A DNA stretch of 43,851 nucleotides. It comes from a virus. Both the position numbers and the translations under genes were made by a program. The stretch covers positions 1-43,851 of IMG/VR virus record IMGVR_UViG_3300010885_047074; one strand, written 5' to 3'. The stretch's first letter is position 1; every line of letters begins with the position of its first letter. This document shows, in pieces, positions 24,395-33,186 of the stretch. Below the pieces are notes generated by a model. It had not been told where the DNA came from, did no database searches, and was given only the letters and a program-made list of their open reading frames with translations.

Positions 24395-25810
24395 ATGGCC
24401 ACACAAATAACTAGTTGCTCGAGTCAGTCATCAAATCCTTTGATTGAAAAGGGTACACTTAGAGGAAATGATTCTATACCCTCTTTAAAAATACAAACAG
24501 GACTTACAGAAATAGAACTGGCTGTGCTGTATAACAACGGAGCCGGCAAAAATCTTAATCAATTTGCCGGGTACTTGTACACACTAGTTCATGGATGGAA
24601 GGCTCTTGATAAATCTTTTAGTTACCACACAGTTCTAGCTCCATATGTAGTGACTCCGGATACTTATAAAGACTTTATTAACAAAGAGGCAGGTATACTA
24701 TATAACTGCGGAATACTTGAAAAATGTAAAAAAACTTGTCCGGCGGGCAAAGTTGGGCAATTAAATGATTTAGGAAGACTGGGCCTCTTTAGTCGATTGA
24801 CCGGCTTTCAAATTACAAATCCAATGACAGGGCCAGCATCAACTTTGCCTCCTGGAGTAAAAGATACTTTAGACGCACAGCACAGTGGATTTGTGGACGG
24901 ATTACAAAACTTTTGTGAGAGCATAAACACCCATGCTTATTTAAAATGTTTTGCTATAGGGTCTTATGGAGGCATTCAAGAAGCCGTTCACAGCCTCACC
25001 AATGTTGTTCAAGATTTTTATAGTGCTATGTATGACTTATACCAGGACATGCAGCTTTTAATGATACAAGCTCAAATGGTTATACAGCAGTATATAGCAG
25101 ATCTAGAATTCTTTTTAACTACAGAATTTTTAGGAGGAAAAATTGGGTTATTTCTGGCTATAATATGTATGATATTGTCCACAGTTCAAACTCTTATAGA
25201 TGACGTAGCATTTTTTGCGTCCCTATTTAATGGGTCTGATAATTTGTATGCAGTTTTAAATTCAATTCAATCTGTTGTTAATATAGGTGCGCAGGCAATG
25301 GAGTATATATACCATCCAATAACCGCCGGATTACCAGCTGCTTTTCCTAAAGAAGCAAAACAAGTGGTAGATTTTATTAACAATTTAGGCAATGTGCCTT
25401 CTAATTATTTAGGTATTTTGTTAAAGCATTTTTCTTTTGGAAAAATAATGCATAACAAAGGAATAGCAATTGCAAATAGCATAATACAACATTATGGCTT
25501 AGGCGCTCAATTGGGAGATTTAAATCCCATGATGCAATCTTTTGGATGTGCTGCTCCTTCTGGAAACTGGCACAGGACCGCGCCTCCAGTGTTAAAGGGT
25601 CCTATTAAATTTAAAAATGCTAAAATTCCTTCTAATTTAAAAAACCGAGTCAAGGTAGATCCTTATAGTGTTTCTAGTTTGTGGCAGATGGTTAAATCTG
25701 ATTTCTCTAATTTAACAACTGATGGCGGTGTATTAGAAAAAGATGTTGAAAAATTTGGTTCTCAATTGAAAGGAATTTTTTCGCCTTCTAATGTGGTGAC
25801 TGGAAATTAA
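24395..25810 (+). CDS. Virion-associated protein of unknown function with hydrophobic segment
   Basis: A 471-residue protein I do not recognise. A Cys-containing loop lies at residues 105-115 (CGILEKCKKTC). The middle is helical and hydrophobic, with one probable membrane segment at about 247-267 (GGKIGLFLAIICMILSTVQTL) and long amphipathic helices on both sides. The C-terminus is basic. It lies between the hub gene and the gp5-like gene, with 1-base gaps on both sides, so it is almost certainly part of the hub or ejected proteins. The helical, membrane-inserting profile would fit a protein ejected into the host membrane, but that is inference. Confidence 0.6.
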   Translation: MATQITSCSSQSSNPLIEKGTLRGNDSIPSLKIQTGLTEIELAVLYNNGAGKNLNQFAGYLYTLVHGWKALDKSFSYHTVLAPYVVTPDTYKDFINKEAGILYNCGILEKCKKTCPAGKVGQLNDLGRLGLFSRLTGFQITNPMTGPASTLPPGVKDTLDAQHSGFVDGLQNFCESINTHAYLKCFAIGSYGGIQEAVHSLTNVVQDFYSAMYDLYQDMQLLMIQAQMVIQQYIADLEFFLTTEFLGGKIGLFLAIICMILSTVQTLIDDVAFFASLFNGSDNLYAVLNSIQSVVNIGAQAMEYIYHPITAGLPAAFPKEAKQVVDFINNLGNVPSNYLGILLKHFSFGKIMHNKGIAIANSIIQHYGLGAQLGDLNPMMQSFGCAAPSGNWHRTAPPVLKGPIKFKNAKIPSNLKNRVKVDPYSVSSLWQMVKSDFSNLTTDGGVLEKDVEKFGSQLKGIFSPSNVVTGN

Positions 25811-25811
25811 T

Positions 25812-27551
25812 ATGAATCCAATATACGGCAATCATATAGGCATAGTTGTAAATTCAAATCCAGACCCCGAAGGAAGAGGAAGGGTTCAAATTTTTGTGCC
25901 TCATCTTTCCACTACATTATATGATAATTGGAATAAAGACGCCAAAGACATCAGTATTACTCAAGGCAGTTTGGCTGGTTTAAATGTAGGTGTACTACAA
26001 AGACTTCAACAAAATCTGCCGTGGGCAGAATACGCATTCCCTTTGTTTGGCTCGGGAGGTACTACATATGCAGACCCTTCTACAGGATTAACCAGACCCT
26101 CTCAGTCAAGCTCTGCACCTTCTGTTAATATATCTGGTATTAATGCTTTAGGGGCAGACAATAAAACTTCACCAAAAATAGACATACCCCTTTCAAATGA
26201 AAATGTTTCATCTTTAAATTTAAGTAATCAATTATCTTTAAATAATCAATTTCCTACAGCTTCATCTACTGTAAAAGCCAATGCGGCAAACAACCCAGGA
26301 AATTTGCATATTTATAACACGACATCTCCTAATTCAAACTATACAGGCCAAATAGGAATTACAGGTGATGTGAAGGACGGGCAGTATAGGGGTAGTATAG
26401 CAACTTTTGCAACTATGTCTGATGGAATAGCTGCTAATTTAAACCAATTAAACAAATATATTAACGGATCGGCAGCAGCTGCTCAATCAGCCGGAGGACC
26501 TTTAGACACAATAAGAAAAATAGAAAATGCTTGGGTTGGAGGAGACAACCCAACAGCCGCTGGCGAGGTTTCTAAATTTTCTGGTATACCAATTGATGAA
26601 AAAATTGACCCCAATAATGCCAATCAAATGATGAATTTAATGGCTGGTATGATGAGGGTTGAAGCCGGCGGCATTCCTGCTAATTTTACAGAAAATTTTA
26701 AAACTGGTTTTGAAACTTTTCAACAAAGAAAAGGATTAACTACAGAATTGTCAGTGAGTCAAAATCAAACATATACAGGTAAAGTTTTAGACTCTACAAG
26801 GCAATTGCCTGGAGTAGATATGAGGCACCCCAACGGAGTCAATTCATTTCCACTACCGGGCACATTTGTTTGGTGTTTCTTTCTCGGCGGTGATATCCAA
26901 CGACCAGTTTATTTTGCAGGTGTGTCTGAAAAAAATTCAGCAGCGAGAACATCAAATATTCCCTCACAAGTTGTTCCTTTGGGAGTAAAGGGAAATACTT
27001 TAACCGGAAATTCGCTTTCTACTAACAGTGTGTTAATTAATGGAGGCACCGAAGGAACTAGTGTTCTCACAGATATAAACGGCAATCCAGTTAGGGATTC
27101 AGAAGGCAATCCAGTTTATGTAGATCCAGGCGCATTAAACTTGTTAGCAAAAGCCGCAACAAATGCAAATGTGGGTTCCTCACCCGGAGGATATTGTTAT
27201 TCAAATGTTAAAAATTTATTGCAAGCCGCGGGAATGATTAATAATGCCAATGATTTGAGGGGTGATTCTTCTTTTGCCTCAGCTTATATGGCAGCAGATA
27301 ATTTAACAAATATAAACACACAAGGAGGTTTAACGGAACCTTATTCCTGGCAGACCCTGCCTTCTACAGATGTTAGTAAGGCCCCTCCAGGCTCAGTTGT
27401 TGTGTGGGATAAAACAGATTCTCATCCAAACGGTCATATAGCTATTATAGACTCTTCCGGCAATCAAGTATCAGATTTTAGATCTTCTAATATGTCTAGT
27501 TTGCCTGTTAAAGCTATACTAGTTCCTATTAAAGCAAATACAAGAGCATAA
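25812..27551 (+). CDS. gp5-like baseplate hub protein with two putative peptidoglycan-hydrolase domains
   Basis: A 579-residue hub protein. The first OB-fold strands are at residues 1-80 (HIGIVVNSNPDPEGRGRVQIFVPHL, LPWAEYAFP). The OB fold resumes at about 325-372 (GTFVWCFFLGGDIQRPVYFAGV), so residues about 85-320 are an insertion. That insertion contains an NNPGNL-type domain (160-285: NNPGNLHIYN, GSIATFATMSDGIAANLNQL, WVGGDNPT), the pattern of phage muramidase/transglycosylase-like domains. Residues 455-579 form a CHAP/NlpC-like domain, with catalytic C462 (GYCYSNV) and H542 (HPNGHIAIID) after APPGSVVVWD. T4 gp5 instead carries one lysozyme domain and a beta-helix, and here the helix is a separate gene. 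It probably drills the outer envelope and murein during infection. Confidence 0.75.
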   Translation: MNPIYGNHIGIVVNSNPDPEGRGRVQIFVPHLSTTLYDNWNKDAKDISITQGSLAGLNVGVLQRLQQNLPWAEYAFPLFGSGGTTYADPSTGLTRPSQSSSAPSVNISGINALGADNKTSPKIDIPLSNENVSSLNLSNQLSLNNQFPTASSTVKANAANNPGNLHIYNTTSPNSNYTGQIGITGDVKDGQYRGSIATFATMSDGIAANLNQLNKYINGSAAAAQSAGGPLDTIRKIENAWVGGDNPTAAGEVSKFSGIPIDEKIDPNNANQMMNLMAGMMRVEAGGIPANFTENFKTGFETFQQRKGLTTELSVSQNQTYTGKVLDSTRQLPGVDMRHPNGVNSFPLPGTFVWCFFLGGDIQRPVYFAGVSEKNSAARTSNIPSQVVPLGVKGNTLTGNSLSTNSVLINGGTEGTSVLTDINGNPVRDSEGNPVYVDPGALNLLAKAATNANVGSSPGGYCYSNVKNLLQAAGMINNANDLRGDSSFASAYMAADNLTNINTQGGLTEPYSWQTLPSTDVSKAPPGSVVVWDKTDSHPNGHIAIIDSSGNQVSDFRSSNMSSLPVKAILVPIKANTRA

Positions 27552-27564
27552 TAAGAGAAGTTTC

Positions 27565-27573
27565 CTAATTAAT
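27565..27573 (+). promoter_or_regulatory. Late-promoter-like box (variant)
   Basis: CTAATTAAT, 4 bases before the ATG at 27578, in the 26-base gap after the gp5-like gene. Weaker variant of the shared motif. Confidence 0.3.
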
Positions 27574-27577
27574 AGAT

Positions 27578-29638
27578 ATGTCTGATGTAGCTGATGGTAA
27601 TAATATATTAAAAACTGACACCATAAAGGGTATGTATGGGCATTTGAGTTTTAATAACACTCAAGTTGATCAAGGGATCGGCTCCACACTCACAGAAGAT
27701 TATTCTTATGTTCAATTAGCAAATAACGACAATGCTCAAATAAGTTTACAAGCCGGTGGTAAAATAAGAACAGATGCTCCTAGTGACATGTCTATAAATG
27801 TTGGCAGGAATAAAATTCAAAATATTCTAGGAGACAGTCAACTCTCAGTAGGAAGAGATAATCACATAACTATAGACGGAAAGGTTTCTGTTAATATCGG
27901 TAAATACGGATCAAAGGAAAAAGAAGCCTATAAAAAGTTAACAGAATTGGCTTCTACTATACAAAAAGAATCCATAAGCACGGCCAAGACTACTACAAAC
28001 AACCGTATACCCTGCCCAGTTTGCAATTCAAAAGTATTGACCCAACCAGCCTCAGTTGCAGCTAAGATATCTTCAGCCAGAGCCGCAGAATTAATGAATG
28101 ATGTGAATACTGGATGGAAACATCTAATAAGAACATTTAAAAGAATCATTTGGCTTGTGCCAGATATTTTTAAAAAATCTACCACAGCATCTTTTCACCA
28201 AAAAACTGGTTCTTGTGGTTCTCCAGATTGTATAAACCACACGGTTCCGGATTTAAAATTATCATTAGACGCCTATAGTAAAAAGGCTACAGATTTAATA
28301 GAGCAAAACAAAACCCAAATAGAACAACTTCAGACAGCTCTGGGCCAAAGTTCTGGAGGATTGACGTTAATAACCAAAGGTACCTGCTTTGTCAGTACGG
28401 GTTTGTATAAAAATGAATCAGTTACTGGATACGAACACGGGAATCATACGTTTCCTACGGGGTTTGTTGCGGGTCCTAGTGGTAAGGGTCCTGCCTTGTC
28501 TTCTGCCGGTGCTCCTAAAAGGACTATACAAGTAGGTGCCATACGTCTCACAGAGGGTGACATGTACTTAAACTCTTCTGAAAAGTTTACAGTCAATGCA
28601 GGAGCTCCTGGTATTGCTTTAGAAACAAATGGTCCTTTAAATGCTAGAGGAAATTCAGTGGAGATAAGAGCAACAGACGGAGAGGCACATTTTTCTTCCG
28701 GTAATTTAACTGTAATAAGTGGTGCCACAGTTTCTATTAAGGGGGGTTTAAAAACTGGAGAGACTGGAATAGTTTTGCAATCTGAAAAGGTGCATGTTGC
28801 TGGTGGGTTAACTGTGCAGGGTAATATGATTACAAAAGGAGGAGGCCACTTTGACGGGCCTTTAACTGCTCCTATTTTGAGTGTTCCTACATATGCTCAG
28901 CCGGTGACTCCTTCAAAACCCCCTCAAGATGTTTCTTCACACGGTTCATGGTTTCCTATGAATATAGTCCACAATACTTTACAGGAAGTATTGGATAATA
29001 CTCAAAGAAACGTGCCAGATCCCTTTTACATATGCCAGGTAAGAATATTGACGGAATATGCAAAAAAGTGGTATAGTGAGGTAATGAGTGCTATACCTTT
29101 AGAATGCACTCTTACGGGATGGTGTCTTGTCACAACATGGGGAACTTTTTTTGGTACCACTGTGTGTGGTGCTGGCGCTGGTACATGCGTGGCTATGGGA
29201 TTTACATATGGAACAGATGCTGGATTTTGTCCAGTTTGGAATTTGCCTCATAATCATGCAAAATATAATGAATATCATGCAGGTGAAACGGTTTCACCTC
29301 TTATGTTGGGGCACGATCAATTTGAAGGGGCCACCGCCGCTGGAACATATCCAAGTCATATACCAATTCCCGCTCCAACAAAAACAAGCTTAGGAACAAG
29401 ACCTGCTCCTTATAGTATGCCAGGACCATGTGGTGGTGGTGGACAGTTTATCAAGGATAGAAATTTAGATTATGGAGTTGATCCTTTAGATGCTTTTAAT
29501 GGTCTAAATTATGTAGACAGAGGAACTGATAACGGATTAAACACTTACACAACTCCTGGATTTACGCAATTTACCTATGGATTTAATACCCTGTCCGGTG
29601 TAGACACCACAGGAATTAATAATGTAGATTGTAAATAA
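27578..29638 (+). CDS. Tail spike/needle protein with beta-helix repeats and zinc-like site
   Basis: A 686-residue protein encoded after the gp5-like hub. Residues 40-110 and 340-420 are short repeating beta strands (SINVGRNKIQNILGDSQLSVG, SVEIRATDGEAHFSSGNLTVISG) like the triple-stranded beta-helix of T4 gp5 C-terminus and VgrG spikes. Between them is a helical segment with CPVC (146-149) and CGSPDC (213-218), a possible zinc or disulfide site. The C-terminal 200 residues are Gly/Cys-rich (CGAGAGTC) and have an HNHAKYNEYH His cluster. It is likely the central puncturing spike, separated from the gp5-like gene instead of fused to it. It ends one base before the convergent minus-strand block. 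Confidence 0.6.
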   Translation: MSDVADGNNILKTDTIKGMYGHLSFNNTQVDQGIGSTLTEDYSYVQLANNDNAQISLQAGGKIRTDAPSDMSINVGRNKIQNILGDSQLSVGRDNHITIDGKVSVNIGKYGSKEKEAYKKLTELASTIQKESISTAKTTTNNRIPCPVCNSKVLTQPASVAAKISSARAAELMNDVNTGWKHLIRTFKRIIWLVPDIFKKSTTASFHQKTGSCGSPDCINHTVPDLKLSLDAYSKKATDLIEQNKTQIEQLQTALGQSSGGLTLITKGTCFVSTGLYKNESVTGYEHGNHTFPTGFVAGPSGKGPALSSAGAPKRTIQVGAIRLTEGDMYLNSSEKFTVNAGAPGIALETNGPLNARGNSVEIRATDGEAHFSSGNLTVISGATVSIKGGLKTGETGIVLQSEKVHVAGGLTVQGNMITKGGGHFDGPLTAPILSVPTYAQPVTPSKPPQDVSSHGSWFPMNIVHNTLQEVLDNTQRNVPDPFYICQVRILTEYAKKWYSEVMSAIPLECTLTGWCLVTTWGTFFGTTVCGAGAGTCVAMGFTYGTDAGFCPVWNLPHNHAKYNEYHAGETVSPLMLGHDQFEGATAAGTYPSHIPIPAPTKTSLGTRPAPYSMPGPCGGGGQFIKDRNLDYGVDPLDAFNGLNYVDRGTDNGLNTYTTPGFTQFTYGFNTLSGVDTTGINNVDCK

Positions 29639-29639
29639 C

Positions 29640-31121
29640 TTACATTTGCAAATAATCTGGTATAGGATCTGCTAAAGAAGCAAGGGCTCCTATATGTTTC
29701 TGATCTGCTACTAAATTATTTGCATTTATAAGCCCAACGCCCAAGGCATTGGCTATATATTCTTTTCTGTCCGGATAGTATCTTTTGAACATAAAATTCA
29801 TGTCCACAGTTTCTATTCTACCCGGCTTTCCAGGAGGAAATGCAGGACTGACTAATATTTTTTTTCCTGGAAACATAGGATCTTCCTTATAAACTGCGGG
29901 ACGAGCTGGTGGTGCTGGAGCATCGGGGTCATCCCTGTCAGGATAACCATAAGGGTTATAGGCACTACCCGATTCTTTCTCTTCTTTATACCCGCCTAAA
30001 TAACTGTACACAAAATACATTATTATTCTTCTATTGCCATTGCCGTTATGATCCTCCGGATCGGGTTCTATTATATATTGTCCTATAACATTATCTTCAG
30101 GAAAATCTGGAGGATGGGGGCGATATTTTTGAACCTCATTTTCGCCTACTAAGATAACTTCCATAGCAGGATCTTTTTCAATAATTTCTTGTGTTAATTT
30201 TATAAAAAACATTCCCGGCCCCTTTAAATAAATGGGTTGAGCAGTCCAGGGCAAAGCTACTTTAGTGGGGTTGGTGCTTAAGGTTCTAGGAGCAATGTCT
30301 AGAAAATTAACATGTAAATATTTTAAAAAGGCGTCTGCGTGGTCTGTAAAAGCTTTGTCTTTAGCGGCTGTAAACATTTTCTTCAACTCTTGAACAGTTG
30401 GTGGTTTGGTAATAGTTCCGGGCAATCTAGAATAATCTATAACCCCGTTTACATCAAATGAAAGAGCAGAATCCATCTGAGATGTAGGAATTGGATTTCC
30501 ATCAGCATCACATATTACACCCCTTTCATTAACATATGTAGCAAGAGGAGTAATAGATTTTACAAAATTTGTAATTAAAGGAATGCCTTTTTGAAACATG
30601 GTTTGCATTGCAGCGCCCAAGGACCATCTAGGATCACCCATTAAAGCATATGGGTTTAAATCTGGCATGAAACTTTTAGGATTCATTTCATGACTCAAAC
30701 CTGTAATATTTGAAGTTTCAAAGGTTTCATCCTTTGCCAACTGTCTGCCTAATTGAGCAATTAAAGGGCCCCTGTCTTTAATAAGAGTGGGGTTGTCTGG
30801 ATCTGATCCCATAGGACTTGCCAGCCCAGCTGGAAAATTCGGATCTGGATATACCGCTGTTATTTCTGTAGCATGAACTACACCCATGTTGTGAGCGGAT
30901 TGTAGCGCTGAATTCTTATATTCTTCTTCTGTAGAAAGAGGACTTATAAGGGGTGTGCCATCTAAATGTGTGTTTAATACGCCTGGATAATATTCCTGAT
31001 CAGCTCCGGTATCGTGTTGAGTAAAATTTTCTACAGGACTTTCTTCGGCTACATAATTTGAAACAGTTTGTTTTTGCCCATAGGGCATGTCTACTACTGT
31101 TGTAGATACTAATTTAATCAT
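29640..31121 (-). CDS. Hypothetical protein, 493 residues
   Basis: I do not recognise this protein. It is mainly loop and strand, rich in Pro, Gly and Asn, with HDTGADQEYYPGVLN near the N-terminus and a Pro/Asp/Ala stretch at about 385-405 (RDDPDAPAPPARPAVY). There is no membrane segment. It is the last gene of the minus-strand replication block and converges with the spike gene across one base. CTAAATTTT overlaps the preceding stop just before its ATG, a weak late-box variant. The composition suggests a structural or virion protein, not an enzyme. The real strand and extent are secure; the function is not. Confidence 0.6.
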   Translation of the reverse strand: MIKLVSTTVVDMPYGQKQTVSNYVAEESPVENFTQHDTGADQEYYPGVLNTHLDGTPLISPLSTEEEYKNSALQSAHNMGVVHATEITAVYPDPNFPAGLASPMGSDPDNPTLIKDRGPLIAQLGRQLAKDETFETSNITGLSHEMNPKSFMPDLNPYALMGDPRWSLGAAMQTMFQKGIPLITNFVKSITPLATYVNERGVICDADGNPIPTSQMDSALSFDVNGVIDYSRLPGTITKPPTVQELKKMFTAAKDKAFTDHADAFLKYLHVNFLDIAPRTLSTNPTKVALPWTAQPIYLKGPGMFFIKLTQEIIEKDPAMEVILVGENEVQKYRPHPPDFPEDNVIGQYIIEPDPEDHNGNGNRRIIMYFVYSYLGGYKEEKESGSAYNPYGYPDRDDPDAPAPPARPAVYKEDPMFPGKKILVSPAFPPGKPGRIETVDMNFMFKRYYPDRKEYIANALGVGLINANNLVADQKHIGALASLADPIPDYLQM

Positions 31122-31126
31122 AAAAT

Positions 31127-31615
31127 TTAGTCCTCATCATCTTCGTCTTCATCTTCCTCATCAAATTCTCTATCTTCTAGGTCTAAAAAATTAGTTTGCT
31201 GTTGTTGAACAAATATTGTTTTTAAAAATTCTACAATGGCATCTCGATCTCGTGCATTGGTTGCATGTTGGACAATAATTCTTTCTCCTTTAGTATCATA
31301 TCCAAATAATATATAACTATCTAGGTATTCTGTTATTACGGATTTTAAAAGTAAATAATCTCTTTCTTCTATGTTATTTTCTGAATGATTTTCTTTTACC
31401 CAAGTATCTAAAGACTTTTGGAGTTCAGCATCATTGATGGAATTAAATATGTTATTTCTAACCTCTTCAAGAACTGCAGCAGTTGCTGTAGCGTCCATGC
31501 CAGATAAAGAAGGTACTGCTACTGAAATGTGCAGCCTGTTCTTTTCTGGTTTGGCTGTCTGGTCTTGAGAACCTTTCGAATTAACTTTAGGAGTTGGTTT
31601 CTTGCGAGGTGCCAT
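31127..31615 (-). CDS. Hypothetical protein with acidic C-terminus
   Basis: A 162-residue protein starting MAPRKKPTPKVNSKG. An upstream Met at 31660 would create a 74-base overlap with the neighbouring gene, so ATG 31615 is preferred. The N-terminus is basic and disordered, the middle is alpha/beta (RLHISVAVPSLSGMDATATAAVLEEV, LDSYILFGYDTKGERIIVQHA), and the last 15 residues are nearly all Asp/Glu. A basic start and acidic end are seen in some nucleic-acid-binding phage proteins. Function not recognised. Confidence 0.55.
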   Translation of the reverse strand: MAPRKKPTPKVNSKGSQDQTAKPEKNRLHISVAVPSLSGMDATATAAVLEEVRNNIFNSINDAELQKSLDTWVKENHSENNIEERDYLLLKSVITEYLDSYILFGYDTKGERIIVQHATNARDRDAIVEFLKTIFVQQQQTNFLDLEDREFDEEDEDEDDED

Positions 31616-31925
31616 ATGTAGAAGACTTATTGTTGATACCAAATTTAACAAGGTATTCAATAATTACCTCAATAGAACTAGTTTTGATTTTGAACCTCTC
31701 TGGTATAAATTGACCTCCGTCATATATTTCAAAATATTCATCATCTATTTCTCTGTGATTGTTATAACATGTTACAAATACAGAAGCAATTCCTGGATCT
31801 ATAATGACTGTCCAGGTTCTTGGGTCTATTTGAGAATAATCTGTAAATAATTTATCAGTTATATATCCACTGTCTCTTAGACGTTTAATAAAGTAGCTAA
31901 CAGTTGTAATTTTATTTTTAGACAT
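31587..31925 (-). CDS. Hypothetical protein
   Basis: A 112-residue protein with a compact alpha/beta look: an N-terminal helix (TTVSYFIKRLRDSGYITDKLF), a strand core (TWTVIIDPGIASVFVTCYNN) and FEIYDGGQFIP, followed by a helix (TSSIEVIIEYLVKFGI). It overlaps the next gene by 29 bases and starts 9 bases after the clamp gene. Position beside the sliding clamp suggests a replication or late-transcription link, but I do not recognise a family. Confidence 0.55.
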   Translation of the reverse strand: MSKNKITTVSYFIKRLRDSGYITDKLFTDYSQIDPRTWTVIIDPGIASVFVTCYNNHREIDDEYFEIYDGGQFIPERFKIKTSSIEVIIEYLVKFGINNKSSTYGTSQETNS

Positions 31926-31933
31926 AATTGATT

Positions 31934-32686
31934 TTATTTTACCAAAGCTGATATAATGTATTTTAACTCTACATTTTCTTCTTCTGTATTTTGAAAGATA
32001 AAAACTTTATATTGAGAATTAAGTCTCACTCGAATATCTGATCTACAATGTGCTAGATTTTTGAACACTTCCATGCTCAAAGGAATAGCTTCTTCTATGG
32101 GCTCCCCTATAAACGTGGGTGTCACAATCAAATTAATGTGGTCCACGTTTTGTAGGGTTTTATCATTTATTTCTGCTACTACATTATTTTCTCGGGTTGA
32201 GAAATAAATTTTAGTAAGATCAGAGGCAAATGCATATCCTGCCATTAGCTGTTTAATTTTATTTGTGCTAATTACAAATTCTGTATCAAATTTGAGTGAT
32301 GCTATTTTATTAATGTTCACAGGAGCTTCTTTAACCACACTATCATCAACGAGATGATATTTAAAGAAAGTTTTTTCCTGTGTCTCGTGGTCAATATTTT
32401 GACACTTAATAAAATTAACATCACTCTCTATTGAAAATTCACCATTATCTCCTAAACATTCCAATCCTGAAAGTAACTTTTTAATGCTAATCAAATTTAA
32501 TCTAACTGGTGAACACATACTAGATGGTAATTTGGCTTTAGCATATAGAATTACGGTACTGTCTAATGAAGAACAAATAGTGTATAAAGATTCTTCATTA
32601 GCATTTAAAACACAGCTTTCCGTCAATCGGTTTACTGGTTTAAGTAATTTCTCTAGATAACTTTTAGGAAGAGGAATAAATGCCAT
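31934..32686 (-). CDS. gp45: DNA polymerase sliding clamp (gp45-like)
   Basis: A 250-residue clamp; T4 gp45 is 228. The fold pattern matches: two similar halves, the first with SCVLNANEESLYTICSS and VRLNLISIKKLLSGLECL, then EFSIESDVNFIKC. The second begins at SLKFDTEFVISTNKIKQLMAGYAFASDLTKIYFST and ends with VRLNSQYKVFIFQ and VELKYIISALV. It forms a ring that tethers the polymerase and, in T4-like phages, also activates late transcription. Its start shares an A with the previous stop (TAATG). Confidence 0.8.
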   Translation of the reverse strand: MAFIPLPKSYLEKLLKPVNRLTESCVLNANEESLYTICSSLDSTVILYAKAKLPSSMCSPVRLNLISIKKLLSGLECLGDNGEFSIESDVNFIKCQNIDHETQEKTFFKYHLVDDSVVKEAPVNINKIASLKFDTEFVISTNKIKQLMAGYAFASDLTKIYFSTRENNVVAEINDKTLQNVDHINLIVTPTFIGEPIEEAIPLSMEVFKNLAHCRSDIRVRLNSQYKVFIFQNTEEENVELKYIISALVK

Positions 32687-33183
32687 TATTTGGAGTTGTT
32701 AGTTTTTTCTTTATCCATAATAAAATTGAAGACTTTACCCATCATGCCTGCAATTTTACTGAATGTACCGTCTATTTTCAATAAAGTGGCTTTAATAGAT
32801 TTAATATCTTCTAAAAGTTCTGCTGTATTGACATTTGCTACTGGAATAACCGGGTCACGGGTGGTGACAAAAGGAAGTGGAGTAAACGTGCCACTTCCGC
32901 TGGGGGGACCCGTTATAACCGGAGAATTTTCAATTATATTAATGGACACATCAGGTGCCATTGACTGAACTAATGCCTCAGGAACATATCCTCTATTAGC
33001 TGGATCAAAGGGATTAGCCACAGGTGCTGGTCCACCTTTCAAGGGAGCCAAGAAATTGTTGATATCAATTCGATTAGCTGCCTGAGATCTATCAGATGTA
33101 ATACTATCTACATGTTTAAGATGACCGCCGACCATGCCGGCTAGCATGGCGGCGTCTCTATCAAACTCTTTTTCAGATATCAT
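32686..33183 (-). CDS. Hypothetical protein
   Basis: A 165-residue protein I do not recognise. The N-terminus is helical with Gly (DRDAAMLAGMVGGHLKHVDSI), the middle is Pro/Gly/Asn-rich and disordered, and the C-terminus is a coiled-coil-like helix (VNTAELLEDIKSIKATLLKI, IAGMMGKVFNFIMDKEKTN). It lies between folE2 and the clamp gene, overlapping the clamp start by one base, so it is probably co-translated with the clamp. Confidence 0.55.
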   Translation of the reverse strand: MISEKEFDRDAAMLAGMVGGHLKHVDSITSDRSQAANRIDINNFLAPLKGGPAPVANPFDPANRGYVPEALVQSMAPDVSINIIENSPVITGPPSGSGTFTPLPFVTTRDPVIPVANVNTAELLEDIKSIKATLLKIDGTFSKIAGMMGKVFNFIMDKEKTNNSK

Positions 33184-33186
33184 AAA

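Noticed and set aside
29639-29660. Terminator at the convergent spike/minus-strand junction
   Set aside because: Only a short 5-7 base AT-rich pairing with mismatches and no T tract; not better than chance in this composition.
31616-31660. Upstream start for the 31127-31615 gene
   Set aside because: It would overlap the preceding gene by 74 bases, and the added hydrophobic residues are a frame shadow of that gene.
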